From Dermatemys mawii (lineage: Eukaryota; Chordata; Testudines; Dermatemydidae): a stretch of 64,000 nucleotides of DNA. The notes beneath the pieces were generated by a model. It worked only from the letters and a program-made list of their open reading frames with translations. It was not told the origin of the DNA and did no database searches. Below, in pieces: positions 1 to 12,890 of the stretch (the stretch's first letter is position 1; each line of letters begins with the position of its first letter). Made by a program: the position numbers and the translations under genes. The stretch lies in assembly GCA_007922305.1 (NCBI GenBank), contig ML677373.1, positions 18,509,545 to 18,573,544 of the forward strand, read 5' to 3'.

Positions 1-1211
1 GTTTACAGCCTAGCATACTTAGTTCCCCTTTACACTACTTCAAATTCCACTTCGACTAATACCATTGTGAAACACACATTATTTGACAGCCTCTCCTTAA
101 GAGCTCAGAGTCATCTCTCTCAGCTCAGCCACATTTTGTTTTGAGTAATTCAGCAATGTATACAGAGTGGTTTCCAGAACCAGGCAAGAAAAGCATATAA
201 AAGGTGCAGAACATTTTAGGAAGGAACAATATCCAGTCATTTCTTATATGAATGGCTGCATGGTATTGAGGCCGGTCTTGTGCTTTTATACTTATTTGTT
301 AATATGGTTGGTGTATATCCTCCTTCACAAAGCCTGAAGATTATATGAGAGAGATAGAAGACAAAATGCATTGGAATATTCAGAAGACAATGTTGCATGT
401 GTGTAAATGTATTATTATTAGTGCATATAGCACAGAATTGTAACAAGAAGTCAGTCAGGAAAAAGAATGACAACTTTACAGAAGAGAATTCATCAAATCT
501 AGTCTCTAATGAAGAATGTGTTACTTCCTGGGTAAATTGTTCCTAAATTCTGCATCACTGTGGCAGCTTCATTTAAACTAAAAATAATTTTTGATTACAC
601 ACAAAATCAAACCAGGAATACCATAGTCCCTGTTTTCATATTAAACTCAATTTTACACCATCCCATATTTACAATTCTATATGTTTCTGTACTGACAAAA
701 CATAATTACTCTGCAGAATTTGACACTGGGAGCTTGGGCATCTGAGGAGGATGAAGTTGGGACGTTTGGCACCTACAGTGGCCAGAGAGAGTTTTGGACC
801 ATGACACAACTACATTATGTTTGTGTGTATGATTCTCATAAAATTGTTAACTATTTCATTGCCAACTGCCATTTGAAGTGTCATCTATAGGTTTTAGAAC
901 TATTCCATTTAAATGGGTAGTGCAGTTCCCAACTCTTAAAGCTATTATGTTTAAATTATTTTTCAAAGGAACAGGCTTTGAACAATAAAAAAATAAAAGC
1001 CTGGATTCTGAATTATAACAATGGTTGGATTCAACTTTCCAAAAATCCAATGTCAGTTTATTTCTTTTTTTAGAATCCCAGAGAAGTCCCAGTTTCTCAA
1101 AAGTAATTTCAGATATTTTATTTTAAGAATATGGATATTTTGAATTGTGACATCAAACTGGATACATCAATTAGCCACACGGATTTTTCAGTTTAAGAGA
1201 TCAACAATAAT

Positions 1212-2820
1212 TAGGGCTGTTGATTAATCGCATTTCACTCACACTATTAACTCAAAAAAATCAATGAACTGCAGTTTTAATTACACAGTTAAACAACAGA
1301 ATACCAATGGAAATTTATTAAATATTCTGGATGCTTTTCTACTTTTTTTAGTACATTGATTTCAGTTGCAACAGTATACATAGTTGACAGTGCTCACTTT
1401 ATTACAAATATTTGCACTGTAAAATGATAAACAAAAGTAATAGTACTTTTCAATTCACCTCATACAAGTACCATAGTACAATCTCTATCACGTAAGCGCA
1501 ACTTACAAATGTAGATTCTTTTTTTGGACGCATAACTTCACTCAAAAAGAAAACAAAGTAAAACTTTAGAGCCTACAAGTCCACTCAATCCTACTTCTTG
1601 TTCAGTCAATTGCTAAGACAAACAAGTTTGTTTATTTTTATGAGGGATAATGCTGGCCACTTATTTATGTCACCTGAAAGTGAGAAAACGTGTTCGCATG
1701 GCACTTTTATAGTTGGCATTACAAGGTATTTACATGCCAGTTATGCTAAACATTCGTATGCCCCTTCATGCTTCGACCACCATTCCAGAGGACATGATTC
1801 CATGCTGATGATGCTCATTAAAAAAATAATGCATTAATTAAATTTGGTGACTGAACTCCTTGGGGAGAATTGTAGATATCCTACTCTGTTTTACCTGTAT
1901 TCTGCCATATATTTCATGTTATAGCAATCTCGGATGATGACCCAGCATACAGTGTTCATTTTAAGAACTCTTTCACTGCAGACCTGACAAAACACAATGT
2001 GAGATTTCAAAATATAGCTACATCACTTGACCCAAGGTTTAAGAATTTGAAGTGCCTTCCAAAATCTGAGGGATGATGTACAGAGCATTTTTTCAAAAGT
2101 TTTAGAAGAGCAACACTCCGATACAGAAACTACAGAAATCAAACCACCAAAAAATCAAGTCAACCTTTCTGCTGGTGGCATCTGACTCAGACGATGAAAA
2201 TGAAGTTCCATCGATCCGCACTGCTTTGGGAGTTATTGAGCAGAATCCATTATCAGCATGGACGCATTCCCTCTGGAACAATGATTGCAGCATGAAGGGA
2301 CATATGAATCTTTAGTACGTCTGGTACATAAATATCTTGCAATGCCAACTACAGCAATGCCATGTGAATGCCTGTTCTCACTTTCAGGTGACACTGTAAA
2401 CAAGAAGGGGGGTAGCATTATCTCTTGCAAATGTAAGCAAGCTTGTTTGCCTGACCAACTGGCTGAAGAAGAAGTAGGACTAAGTGGACTTGTAGGCTCT
2501 AAATTTTACATTGTTTTATTTTTCAATGTAGTTCTTTTTTGTATGTAATTCTAAATTTGTAAGTTCAATTTTCATGATAAAGAGATTGCATTACAGTTCT
2601 TGTATTAGGTGAATTGAAAAATACTATTTTTTTGGTTTTTACCATGCAAATATTTGTAATAAACATAAATATAAAGTGAGCACTGTACACTTCGTATTCT
2701 ATGTTGTAACTGAAATCAATATATTTGAAAATCTAGAAAATATCCAAAACTATTTAAATAAATGGTATTCTATTACTGTTTAATCACGCAATTAATATTT
2801 TTAACTGCTTGACAGCTCTA
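1212..2820 (+). mobile_element. hAT DNA transposon with ~600-bp inverted arms (foldback-like)
   Basis: The element begins TAGGGCTGTTGATTAATCG and ends in the imperfect inverse (...GACAGCTCTA). It is flanked by an 8-bp target duplication, acaataat at 1204-1211 and acaatagt at 2821-2828 (7/8), as expected for hAT. The two ends are long inverted copies: roughly 1212-1815 reads in reverse against 2225-2820. For example, the block at 1670-1710 (cacctgaaagtgag...) is the complement of the block at 2360-2395. A unique middle of about 400 bp keeps part of a transposase. Because the right arm holds the 3' end of the transposase frame, the left arm is an inverted copy of coding sequence. The copy is decayed and non-autonomous. 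Confidence 0.85.
1915..2460 (+). pseudogene. hAT-family transposase C-terminal remnant
   Basis: The plus-strand translation shows pieces of a hAT transposase. TSLDPRFKNLKCLPKSE (about 2018-2070) matches the LDPRFK segment of these enzymes. HEGTYESL followed by AMPCECLFSLSGDTVNKK (about 2290-2410) is the C-terminal hAT dimerisation region, where the family has a conserved ER(V/L)FS-type motif. Here the expected ER is CE. Frameshifts and stops separate the pieces, the N-terminal zinc finger and most of the catalytic core are missing, and the fragment cannot encode an active enzyme. Confidence 0.75.
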
Positions 2821-3128
2821 ACAATAGTATGACTACAGAGGGAGCATTTACATTATAAACCATTATTTTCAAGTGCTTACACATCTCCCAAAATGCTTCC
2901 CTTTGAACTGAGATTTAAGATTGCTTTGTAAAACTGTTTTTTTTCTGAAGATATCTTTCATGGTTAAGTTTTCAGACACAGATTTGATAATTTACTTTTT
3001 TTTTAAAAAAGTCAAACTTCTCATATCTGCACTGGGGGTTAGGTCAAAACCACAGAGCTCAGGGCTCAAAATTTTTCACAGTCATGAGCCATGTAGCTAG
3101 GTCGATCTATTTTTTAAATGTAAACAGG

Positions 3129-3388
3129 CCTTAGGCTTTGTCTATCTAAGAAAGCTACGCCAACTCTAAAAGTGAGATTTTAAACCAATTTAGTTCAACT
3201 AGTGCAAACCTGTTTGGACACTTATCTTGATTTAACCTTCACTGATTAATGCTAATGGTGAACTAAAATAAACCACACAAACTGAATTATTAAAGTGTCC
3301 ACACAGAGGTCTGTATCAGTTTAGCCTGGTCAAAAACCAATATAAATTGAACTGGTGTAGCTTTCTCAAGAAGATATGACTTTAGACA
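3129..3388. mobile_element. Miniature inverted-repeat element (Harbinger-like ends)
   Basis: The left part (aagaaagctacgccaact) and right part (gaactggtgtagctttctc) are inverted copies that enclose a partly palindromic AT-rich middle. The left end, taggctttgtcta, resembles the gtctaca termini of other MITEs in this window. The target duplication is not clear. Confidence 0.5.
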
Positions 3389-3969
3389 CATCTTTCTTCA
3401 GCTTTATTAAAAGATTAAAAAAATCAGAACACATGTGCACACAGACAGCTATATTCAATACAATTACGCAATGAAATACATGCATGGGGAATGGTTATTT
3501 TGATGTCACCAATACATATGCATCACAGTCAGATTTACTCCACATTTACATATGACTTCAAGTTGATTATTTCCCTTGCAGTCAGTTTACAACTGTGTTT
3601 TCTCACATAAAGGAATATTTTTTAAAAAAGAAAATATGATCATAAAAATCACAATAAATTGGCAGGACTCAGAAGCAGGTGTAATACCTGAAACTAGTTT
3701 TTACTTTAATTGGCTAGTCTTCAAGTTAATGGTGTCTAAATTTAAACCTAACTCTTAAATAATCATACTGTTCATAGTTTTGGTTCCCACAAAGCAGCAG
3801 GACTTTATTTCATGAGTACTGCATCCTTTCACAACTCAGGCATGCCCTGTCACCTAGTCCCTGAATCAAAATCCCACCTTCAAGGCCACTCTGAGAAAGC
3901 CCATACAAAGTAGGGGCACAATTCCACTCCTGCTCAGCTTATGTTCCATGTCTTTCTAGTGATCTAGGG

Positions 3970-4280
3970 TAGGGGTCGGCAATCTTTCAGAAGTGATGTG
4001 CCGAGTCTTCATTTATTCACTCTAATTTAAGGTTTCGCGTGTCAGTAATACATTTTAACGTTTTTAGAAGGTCTCTTTCTATAAGCCTATAATATATAAC
4101 TAAACTATTGTTGTATATAAAGTAAATAAGGTTTTTAAAATGTTTAAGAAGCTTCATTTAAAATTAAATTAAAATGTAGAGCCCCCTGGACAGGTGGCCA
4201 GGACTGGGACAGTGCAAGTGCCACTGAAAATCAGCTCACGTGCCACCTTTGGCACTAGTGCCATAGATTGCCTACCCCTG
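3970..4280 (+). mobile_element. hAT MITE (311 bp) with perfect 8-bp TSD
   Basis: The ends are taggggtcggcaatct and, inverted, caggggtaggcaatct. The element is flanked by identical 8-bp target duplications, atctaggg, at 3962-3969 and 4281-4288. It has no coding capacity. This is a common reptile hAT-type MITE architecture. Confidence 0.85.
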
Positions 4281-5689
4281 ATCTAGGGTGTGTTTGAGAC
4301 CTGACTGCTCAGCAGCAGTATCCAGATGAGAAAGCCTGATTTAGCAGCTCTTTCCTATTTTCTATTCTCTGACTGAGATAGTTGTATTTAAAACTAAATA
4401 CTAAACAACCTAACTGATGTGGCACCAATTATTCAAGTATTAATAATGAAAAAGCACTCATATAAATCTAAATATACGCAGTTTAGAAAGCTTTGCTTTG
4501 AAGCATCAAGAGAATTGGTGTGTTAACAAACACACACTTATAACTGCTTCACACAGAAGCTGTACAAGAATTCTGCAGCCATGTACTATAAATTTCTTAA
4601 ATTCATTTAATAAAATGACAAGAGATGGCTGTGTGGGATGGTCACTAACATGGACACAGTAGATGTTCTAAATTTAAGTTATACACAGCCACAAGTTCTA
4701 ATGAACTTCTGAAAGCCCCTAAAAAGTCCTCAATCCAAGAATGACATTTTGTAATGTAGAGACTTGATTTTCACAATCTTCAGTATGAATAATGTATGAG
4801 AGGAACCCCGGACTGTCATTGGAGAGGTAGACTTATGGTTTATTGGTGCAACACAGAAAAAAAAGAGTTGGTTAGCTGACTTGAATTAAGATTTGATTAG
4901 CATTAGCTGGCAAATCTTATAGAATAGGACTGTGTGACAGCAAAACACTTTTGCTACCTTTGCTGTTATCTAGTGAAGTCAGCCATTGGAATTTTATGTT
5001 AGAAAGCAACAATCACCCCATTGCAAACTAGTACTGAGCAGCTGAAAAGAACAAGAAATTTTCCTTAGCCATAAAAGATCAAAACATCAAAAGTATATTC
5101 GAGGATAACTTTTTGACATAGTTTTTGTAGTTCTTCAGATATATATAGTTTATACCAAGTACCCAATAAGCAAATGTGCTGAGCAACCTAAGATGACCAT
5201 TATAGTTTTCCTTAAAAATGACACAAGAGAAATTCCTAATTACTTTTCTCCAATTATGAAAGGTCCTCAATCTCTCAAGGAATGCTTGTTGTATTAAACA
5301 TCAACTATTAATAAAACTAAGCAGAGGGAACAAATCAAAGCAGCAACCTTCCACTGAAAGATTTTTTTAATGCAAAAGGTCTGTAAGACTTTTCTTAGAC
5401 GGGATAATTAGATAGAATCATGAAGATTGACACTAAATGTGAAAGATACACAACACGACATCCACAGCTAAACTATAAAACTTAGTTTTGCACTACCATT
5501 AGTTGCAAGTGAAATAAATCTTCAAATGTTCAGTGTGATTTTTCTATACACAGAAATGTATTCAAAACTGATCCCAAGAGTTCCAAGATTACCATACAAA
5601 ATTGTCTTGAGGGAAAAAAACCCTGGTCATTTAGCTGGTCTGAAACAAGACAATTTCAAACCCTGGATAGTCCCTTACAAAATATGCTA

Positions 5690-5878
5690 CTTAGGCTGCT
5701 GAACAAGTGTTGCACACTTGGCACTTTGCTGTGATGCTGGGAATGCCTTTTCCAGACCTGAAGAGTAGCTCAAAAGCTTGTCTCTCTCACCAACAGAAGT
5801 TAGTCCAAGAAAAGATACCTCACACACTTGTCCCTCTAATATCGTGGGACCCACGTGGCTACAACCACACTCCATATA
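5690..5878 (-). mobile_element. tRNA-derived turtle SINE (Cry-type), minus orientation
   Basis: The reverse complement contains, in order, a gtagccacgtgggtccca head, atattagagggacaagtgt, ttggactaacttctgttggtg, and agacaagcttttgagc followed by cttcaggtctgg. The same arrangement occurs at 23158-23300. This is the second major tortoise SINE type, inserted in BPTF intron 1. Confidence 0.8.
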
Positions 5879-7211
5879 TCTGGGTCATTGTGCCCATTCA
5901 TCTCTCTATTTCTTTTATTTTATAACCTACAAACACACCCCCATTAGGTCTGTGGGCACTTTTCTACTTACTTATTGTGTATTTTAATTGTAAAGTAAAT
6001 ACAATGAAGACTACATTATTCAATTATTCATCTGCTAATCAATATCCAAGCTGTATCCCATATACTGCCACTTCTAGATCTATTAGAACAGATGGACTTT
6101 GCAGCAGGTCCTGAAAGTTAACAAAAGGTGAGCTCTTGTGGGCAGGAAAGAAACAAATTCCAGTGCGGGGGGAGGAGGGGGCGCATTTCATGGAGAAGGC
6201 CTTCTCAGAAGCCCCCTCTTGTTTAAACTGAGTATATTCCAGCTAACCACAAATGCAGAAGCATCTCTCAGCTAACTGGGTCCAAAACCAATTTGAAAAA
6301 GTTATAAAGAATCAACAAGTGAATTCCAATCAGAAGTCCAAGGAAGGTTTAAACTCTACTTCCACCAGAGACAGTTACTGCCATGCCTTAAATTGACCAA
6401 ACCTGATTTCAAGACCAATAGGAGCTGCTTCCAACATCTGCTAGCCCAAAAAAGCTCTCAACTAATTTTAGTTTCTCTCTTCCAAAACCTTCCCTCTAAC
6501 TTTCACTGCCAATAGGAACAGACAGGCCAGCCAAAATGTAAGTAATGAATTATAGTCCTCCTTCACTTACCTGCCAAAGCCTCAGTTCAGGGTTTTGTGT
6601 TATATCAACACCTTTTGTAGAGGTCAGGAGACACAAAAGAGCACAGGGAACAAAAGGATATTACCTCTCTTGTTTAGGATACGCATCTCATCATGTTGTA
6701 CAAAAAAGAAAAACACAAAACCCATCATTCAGTATTCAGATCTTAGCAGGTGAAGAGTCTTGCAGCTCAAAGAAGAGGAGAGATTACTTGTTTGTATTTG
6801 GTGACAGTTTCCACACAATCCTTCAAACAATGTAATTCATACATAACCCAGTCACATTAATTATGTACTAAAATAAAAACTGGATTTTCTTCCAGATTTA
6901 GGGCCTGTACACAGCATCTTCGATATGAAGGTTTATTACCAATTAATAATGTGCTGTTCTGGAAGCATGAGGATTCCCCAGAAACAAGTGCTCTGCTCAG
7001 CTCCTACCTAGCAGACATTCTCACTTTTCAATATGTTGCCAAGCTTAGTCAAAGTGAGCCTTTTTAAAAATAGTTGTTTTTAAAAGATGTGAAATGTGGT
7101 AGTTTTAAAGATTAGTTGATTGCTACACAATGTATTATTTCGAGTTACCCAAGTTTCAGATAAAAGTGCTGTGCCACAGAACTTTTCTATAGTTTGAGGA
7201 GATGATATAAC

Positions 7212-7580
7212 TAGAGCTAGGCAGAAACTGGATTTTCTGGTTCCAGGAAAATTTGCAATTTTGAGGGGTTTTTAGTTCTAAAAAATACATAAGATTTCCT
7301 ATAAAATTATTTTAAAAAATTGTTTTGGGTCATTCATTTTTAGTTCGCATTTTTATATCATATAATAATAATAAAAAAAAGACATTTTGAAAGGGAAAAT
7401 CATTCTATTCCAAACAGGTAAAAATGGAACATTTCAACCTCTTCAAAATACTTATTTCAATTTTTCTTTCAAAATTAAATTTCATACATTGAAACATATT
7501 TCCAAAAACTGTTTCAGTTTCAACAAATCAGAATTTTCTGTCAGAAAAACATTCCATCAGAAAATTTCTGACCAGTTCTA
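7212..7580. mobile_element. AT-rich MITE with TAGAGCTGGTCAGAAA-type ends
   Basis: The left end, tagagctaggcagaaa, and right end, tttctgaccagttcta, are inverted copies. The middle is A/T rich and has no long frame. The flanking 8 bp match only weakly, so the target duplication is unproven. Partial relatives of the right end occur near 28355-28420 and 28940-29025. Confidence 0.6.
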
Positions 7581-9977
7581 CTCACAACTATGGGACCTGT
7601 TTAGATGTTGCTATGCAAGATGTGCACCTTCTTTCAGTTTACTTATATTGCTTGGATTAGACACAGAAATTATACCAGCTTCCTATAAAACATCACACAT
7701 CAAATTGTAGAACCGCAGCACAGAGAGCATGGATGAGACAGAGCAGAATATGGTCCTTGACTGGAGGGTTAGTATAGTTTTCTGGGCTCAACTTATGATT
7801 TATAAATATTGCAGTCCCCTGTGAGCTGTTGGACCTATCCCAAAAACGCACCCCTCCCCACCACTTACACTGTTGTGAAATGGAATTTGAAGTTAATATG
7901 CCACCCACCCTTTATTTTTATTTTTTTTAAGCATCAAGGATGTCAGCACACTTCTAAAAACAGTGGGTATGTTAAGTTCCTTTTGATTTTACATACTTTT
8001 AGTTTCTTAAAAACTTGACCTCTGCATTAAAACTGTATGGATCCCTCTAAATATTTGTCAACTACAAAGACAATGTCATTTCCTAAACTACTTCCCACAT
8101 CCTTTTAAAAGTTTTGGTGAATAGTAGGAGATATACCAATACCTAAGTCCAAAGTGGCCATTCTGAGAGGTATTCATAGTCACCTATCACCTAAGCAAAA
8201 TTTCAGCCCAGGGATCCAAAATAGAAAATGTACAGGATTGATGCAATTTAGTTACTTTTTCAGCAATTTAGGATTGACTGACCGCTTTATTATTAGTAGA
8301 GCTACAGTTATATTCAACATATGTAAACTTAATTTAGGAATTAGAATAAAGTATATTTAAATTTATCCATGGGGAAAAAAACTGCCAAAAATTATATTGA
8401 CCAATTATAATAATTGGCCTGTATATTAATACCATGTGACAGAGGTCATAGGTCAAATATGAATCTTCACTGCAGAAATAGAAGAAAGTTACAAGGTAGC
8501 TGATATGGCACAATATTCAACTGCTAATAAGCTAAGGAGGAGCCCAGATTCAACTATTCACATAAAGAATGCTCCTTTTTTAAAATTTATGCAAATAGGC
8601 CACAATTGTTTAAGTTATTTTAAATGGATTTTTAAGAGATTCTTAAGCTGGCATACAAATTCTCCCCTTTCTGGTAAAAGCTGCAAGTCAATCTAACAGA
8701 ATTAGCCACAAACCTATTCACTTGTTCTTTTATACAAACTTTTCACGAAGATTGTCAAATCACCTCGTACTCCTTCATAATATGCGTGATGTCTTGGTGA
8801 CATCTCCTCTACATCATTAAACAACCAATTAGAGACTGCCTTGAGAAGCCATGCCAGGTTTATTTAAAATCTGGTGCATGCTGGGTAAAGACTTCAGGAA
8901 TTTAGTCAGTGCTGTGTGAATATTCGTACAGCACAGCACAGTAAAGTTTAGTTTATGTACCTCAATACCAAACCTTACAGCCTTCATTTAAATAATTCCC
9001 CTTCAATTAAATAACCAGGGACAAAAAATATCAGGCAACAGAAATTACAAACAATTAAAAAGTTTGAGAGATGTGCAACACTTATAATTCTCCAACAGAA
9101 TAATTCTGCTACAAAAGTAAGAGCACTCTGGTAAAGTGACTAGTTTCAGAACCAAATAATGATGGCTTATAGCTGCATTTACTTTCTCCTTGACAGAATC
9201 CAAGTCAAGAAATGTAATTAAGTGTTTATACATATAGTCCTCTGGCTCTTCACAAATCCAGTGCTTTCTAATCATTTGTCAGCCATATTGACATTTCATT
9301 CTCTCAGTTAGCCAAATCCCTGATTTGAAGATATGCTGCAAGAACTAACTGCTTTCCCAGGATTTTGTGAGAAAAGGAGGAAATCATTGAGAAAAAGATG
9401 GAGAGTAGGATGAGGCTGACTGTTCAGGCATCTTGCTTAAGTATGTGGTTTAAACTAAGCAATGTACCTGAAGTATTGGATATGCACAATTACATCATAA
9501 CAAGCTTAAAGTAAAAGTGGACAGGTGGTGGTGACAATGTTTTGAAACGCAGAGGACAAAGGATATCTATCTTAAAATTTGCTTGCCAAAATAATGGAAG
9601 TCAAAGGCATAATAGAGCAGGGATACTTGGATCTGGGGTGTGTTAAACCAGAGCAAATTTGCTGAACTAGTCAAAGTCCCTCTACCAGATGATTGGCGAA
9701 ACACGACTGATGCTGGTTTCCCCAGCAAAAGAAAAACATCACATCCCTTGGAAGCAACAAGCAGCCATAACTGTTGTGCTTACAACTGAATCTGACTGCA
9801 CTAATTGTCAAGCTTTATACTAATGCCATAATGATATTCCTAAGATAATTTCCTAAACTTAAAGATTCAAGTAACATCAAAAGTAGCAGACTCGTCAATA
9901 TGAACATTCAAGAGACATCACAAACTTTCCAGTAAAACAAAAACATTGAGACTCGCTTTTTTTTTCTCTCTCTCTAT

Positions 9978-10292
9978 ACAATGCAGAGTCAACCTGTGGA
10001 ACTCCTTGCCAGAGGATGTTGTGAGGACTATAATATGGTTAAAAAAAGAGCTAGATAAATTCATGGAGGATAGGTCCATCAATGGTTATTACCCAGGATG
10101 GGCAGGGATGGTGTCCCCAGCCTCTGTTCGCGAGAGGCTGGGTATGGGCGACAGGGGATGGATCACTTGATGATTACCTGTTCTGTTCATTCCTTTTGGG
10201 GGTCCTGGCATTGGCCACTGTCGGAAGACAGGATACCGAGATAGACAAACCTTTGGTCTAACCCAGTATGGTGGCTGTTATGTTCTACAGAC
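9978..10292 (+). mobile_element. CR1 LINE 3' end
   Basis: The plus strand reads the end of CR1 ORF2 (VNLWNSLPEDVV; aactccttgccagaggatg) and then the 3' UTR, with blocks such as ttggccactgtcggaagacagg and ggtctaacccagtatggtggc. The copy is truncated 5' like most CR1 copies. Two further 3' UTR copies are at 18005-18165 and 34706-35341. Confidence 0.85.
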
Positions 10293-12890
10293 ATACCATC
10301 ATGTTATCTTTCAATATAGTAATACAATTCTAAAAAAATGTAAAAATCTTACTCATGTAAACGGAATGTGATTTTTGTTTGAAGTGTCCACATATGCCTA
10401 GTTAGAAGTGTTTGACTGACACTCGTATTTAAGTTGCCTGCACAGCACATACAGCTTCATCATAATATCCTCACACACATCTCTGCAAAAAATGCTGCAA
10501 CCATGAATAGAACCACACCTCCAATGAGAGGGTAGTTCAGATTCCATGCCCAAATGACTTCTAGGATCTGCTGAGATTAAGATGTCAGTTACTGCTACCT
10601 GTAAGTGGCAGTGTTTATGACAAATATTTATTCAGCAAGAACTGGACACAGACTTACAGCTGGCCAAACTAAAAGTTGGTACTTTATTATTCATCACCCG
10701 CAATAAGCAATATTAGTCATCACTTGCTTCTTTTCTGAAGATAAGAACTGAGAGGCAACTTAAGACAAAATTATTTAAGTAACTTAAAAAGCAAACCTTT
10801 CAGTATATAGCTAAAATACCAGCCATGCTACAATACAGTTTTTCTTGTCACCAACTGGCAACTCAGTGACAAGTATGGGATCTATATACAGTATGTGACA
10901 CTTCAAAAGATAACATTTTAAATGTACACATTCTTAAATTTGAGATTTAAATGCAAATAAGCACATACATTTATAATTCTACCAGTTCTTATAAAGTGTA
11001 CCATTATTTAAGTAGTAGGCACTTAAATACCACATATACTTGTGTATGCATATAGTGACAATACACACACATGCCCAAAATTATTTTGTTGCTTGCCAAA
11101 ATATTTAATCTCTTTAATTTAGTTACTACTTCTCAGGATTTGAGAACTTCTGTATTGTATTCTGTATAACGGATCTTACACCTGGATTTTTGGCACCAAA
11201 ATATTTCTCAGCATGATCCTATGAAGTCAGCAAACAAATTATTCCCATGACCAAGCAAAAGAAGGTGGGTAACTATGAAATGCTCCCACATAAGTAAATG
11301 AAAACGTAATAGTTAAGAAAATGCAGAATAGTAACTTTCAGTGTTTGGGTCTAACTTGGTACAGGAGCTCATCTTTAAACAAGAACTATTTGAAAGACAT
11401 CAATCTGATCAAAGTCCTATCCCTACAGGGGAACTAAAATCCATTTTTCAAAAGATGATCTCTTTTTGGCAGTTACATTATATTTAAATTGTCTTGCAAT
11501 TTCTTTTTAAAAAATTACTGCATTAGGATCCTTAGGATATGAAAGTGGTACCTTTTAAAAAAAAAATCTACTCCTTTAGAAGTTTTGCAAGGCCATATAA
11601 TGGCATCTTCATTGCATGTGTCCATTAAGCAGACTAATAATTAAAACAAATGACACATTTGACCAACCTGAACTACTTTTTCTCCTCAAAAGTTGTCTAC
11701 AAGTTGTATAAGACCACATAGCTATTTTATTAAGTACAATAAATTCACACAAGCTGTTTTCCTCCCCAATACCAAATACTTAGATTGCAAGAGTGTCTGT
11801 TGCCTAAGGACCAATTCAACAAAATTTAAATTTATGACTGGGTTTAAATACCTCCCTGAATCAAATCTAGCAAAATCTAGACAAATCATAATTTTTGAGT
11901 GAAGCTTCAAAAACTCTTATAATAAAGCAAATTATGGGAAAAGAGGAGTGCAGAGCCTAAAAACGTGAAAGAAGCCCAAATTTCTGTTCCGGATGTAAAA
12001 AGAATACATTTTATAATTGAAATAAGCTATAAATCCAAATAATCAAAGTGAGCCTCAAACCCCTAATTAATAAACCAAGTTTTAAAGTTTGCCACATTTT
12101 AAAATGAATGCAGTGTTTAAATGCAAGTGTTCTAAAGACTTAAACCTACTTCACCTTTGATTTCCATTTTTACCATTTTCTGTTCAATGTTTGGATGTTG
12201 GAGGTTTTAAAACACTATAGTAACTAAAAGTGAGTTTAAACCTGTGCAATGAAGCCCTGTGAATTTTTCCCCAAACTGGAACAATACAATCTCCATTTTG
12301 AACAATGCATCTCCTTTTCCTTCTAGTAAAGCTAGTTTTGTTCTCAAGCCACTAGACACTCTATGCATGTCTGCAAGGCACACTTGCAAATCCAGAGTTT
12401 AATTTTTGGAAGACACTTCATATTGCATGCACTTTCTTTCCTTCTGTCTGCAAGAAGAACTTGATGTTACAGGCATCCTTGTCTATGTACAGTATTTGCA
12501 AGGACCCTTTTACTATACATGCATCTTTTTCCTTTATAAAAGTACCATTAGATGAGCTATTCAATTCCTTCACCAATGTTTGTGAACACTTTCTGGTGTA
12601 GCATGCGTCTATGTAGTTGTAAGCCCTCTCTCTGTGTGTCTGATAGCATCCCTACAGTGCACATATTATTTCTCCTTCGCTCTGTTAGTTTATAAGCACC
12701 TTCTGATTCTCAACGCATGTGTGGTTGCCAGCAACACTTGATTTGCATGCCTCTCTCCCCGTGTCTGCTTGCAGGCATCTCTTACCTTTGCTTGCCTTTC
12801 CCCTCCCCTGTGAATGTGTGTTTGCAAACCTAGAGGGAGCATGTGGGGTGCCCTTCTCGTCTTTTACAGTGCATCCTACTGACTGTATAC

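Larger units (their letters stand above)
1..12890 (-). other. BPTF: BPTF intron 1 (partial)
   Basis: This is non-coding sequence downstream, on the minus strand, of the BPTF exon 1 splice donor at 12889-12890. The intron runs off the left edge and no second BPTF exon is visible. Recognisable content is a hAT foldback element (1212-2820), MITEs (3129-3388, 3970-4280, 7212-7580), a SINE (5690-5878) and a CR1 3' end (9978-10292). In 1-1203, 4289-5689, 5879-7211, 7581-9977 and 10293-12890 I see only AT-rich unique or too-old sequence. All open frames there are short and have no recognisable protein. Confidence 0.8.
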
